A stretch of 6,611 bases of DNA from Pseudolysobacter sp. (GTDB lineage: Bacteria > Pseudomonadota > Gammaproteobacteria > Xanthomonadales > Rhodanobacteraceae), in NCBI GenBank assembly GCA_025351985.1, contig JANXUW010000324.1, forward strand, positions 1 through 6,611, written 5' to 3'. A program made the position numbers and the translations under genes. Each line of letters begins with the position of its first letter. The stretch's first letter is position 1. Of the stretch, positions 6,118 to 6,611 are shown in pieces. The notes below the pieces were generated by a model. It saw only the letters and a list, made by a program, of their open reading frames with translations, searched no databases and was not told the origin of the DNA.

Positions 6118-6611
6118 ATGCTTCTGCAATCGATTGAGTTCAAGCGTCAATCGGGCTTGCCGATCGCAACACAAATCTATCTCGCCTTGCGCACGGCGAT
6201 ACTCGATGGACAGATTCCTGCACGCGCCCGCCTGCCTTCGACACGTGAGCTGGCGACGCAACTCGGTGTGTCGCGGGCCGGTATCGTATCCGCATTCGAA
6301 CGGCTGGTCGCGGAAGGTTATCTCGCCAGTCGCGTGGGCGATGGCACGCGGGTCACTGAGGTGCTGATCGACAAGTCCATACCCATCACATCGGAGCTGG
6401 TGCCGGCGCGCCTTTCACAAGCCGCGCAGCAGATACTGCAACTCAACGTCAACTACCTGCGGCCGTTGCAACCGTTTCGCTTCGGCACGCCGGCGCTCGA
6501 TCTGGCGCCGCTGGAATTGTGGGGCAGGGCAATGCGCATGGCGTGTCTCGAAGCGAAACCCGATGCACTCGACATGAGCGATCCGCTTGGCCTGCCGAAG
6601 CTGCGCGAGTT
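6118..6611 (+). CDS. MocR-family transcriptional regulator (GntR HTH + aminotransferase-like domain), 3' end outside window
   Basis: 164 whole codons are visible and the frame is still open at the right edge. Residues 1-80 form a GntR-type winged helix: IATQIYLALRTAILDGQI, then the signature LPSTRELATQLGVSR (39-53), the recognition-helix region IVSAFERLVAEGYL (56-69) and the wing VGDGTRV (73-79). A linker (about 81-115) leads to the start of a fold-type I aminotransferase-like domain: FRFGTPALDLAPLELWGRAM (about 119-138), and DPLGLPKLRE at the window end, matching the family's DP.G...LR segment. Full-length members are usually about 450-500 residues and bind pyridoxal phosphate; the lysine that would hold it is beyond the window. 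Known relatives include PdxR and GabR, controlling vitamin B6 or GABA genes, often transcribed divergently; the target here cannot be named. No sign links it to the protease operon. Confidence 0.92.
   Translation, partial: MLLQSIEFKRQSGLPIATQIYLALRTAILDGQIPARARLPSTRELATQLGVSRAGIVSAFERLVAEGYLASRVGDGTRVTEVLIDKSIPITSELVPARLSQAAQQILQLNVNYLRPLQPFRFGTPALDLAPLELWGRAMRMACLEAKPDALDMSDPLGLPKLRE

Noticed and set aside
5907..6137. Plus-strand frame of 76 codons overlapping the MocR-type start
   Set aside because: It overlaps a well-supported gene in another frame and lacks motifs.

Overview
The window is about 6.6 kb of moderately GC-rich proteobacterial DNA. Gene style (ATGA stop/start overlap, Sec signal peptides, GC-rich third positions, a MocR-type regulator) suggests a gammaproteobacterium, perhaps of the Xanthomonadales/Rhodanobacteraceae kind. 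That placement is inference only; there is no rRNA or other marker gene here.

Positions 1-5248 hold a run of four same-strand genes that looks like one transcription unit. In order: the 3' end of a single-pass membrane protein (to 428), overlapping by 4 bases a secreted protein with six cysteines (425-1168); 23 bases later a large exported TPR-CHAT protein (1192-4284) with an intact His/Cys pair typical of the caspase-like CHAT peptidases; then a papain-like (C1 fold) cysteine peptidase (best start 4391, to 5248) with a complete Gln/Cys/His/Asn active-site set but no signal peptide or pro-region. Two unrelated cysteine-peptidase folds side by side, one predicted exported and one predicted cytoplasmic, behind a membrane protein shaped like the C-terminal part of an anti-sigma factor, is the most interesting content of the window.

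Positions 5249-5353 carry an imperfect hairpin and a perfect tandem 13-bp repeat ending in a T-tract, where transcription from the operon converges on a small minus-strand gene (5354-5578). That gene encodes a 74-residue protein with a GGPNAGR start motif, reminiscent of small phage/accessory proteins.

Positions 5579-6117 are about 540 bases without a convincing gene. The clearest signal is a pair of TTAC-N4-GTAA palindromes 22 bp apart (5673-5684 and 5695-5706), a good candidate operator for a dimeric repressor. From 6118 to the window end runs the 5' part of a MocR-family regulator (GntR winged helix plus the beginning of an aminotransferase-like domain).

Working model (inference): the membrane protein, the cysteine-rich secreted protein and the CHAT protein form an envelope-associated sensing or proteolytic system, with the papain-like enzyme as a cytoplasmic partner, effector or unrelated passenger. 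The sequence does not show the substrate or the trigger.
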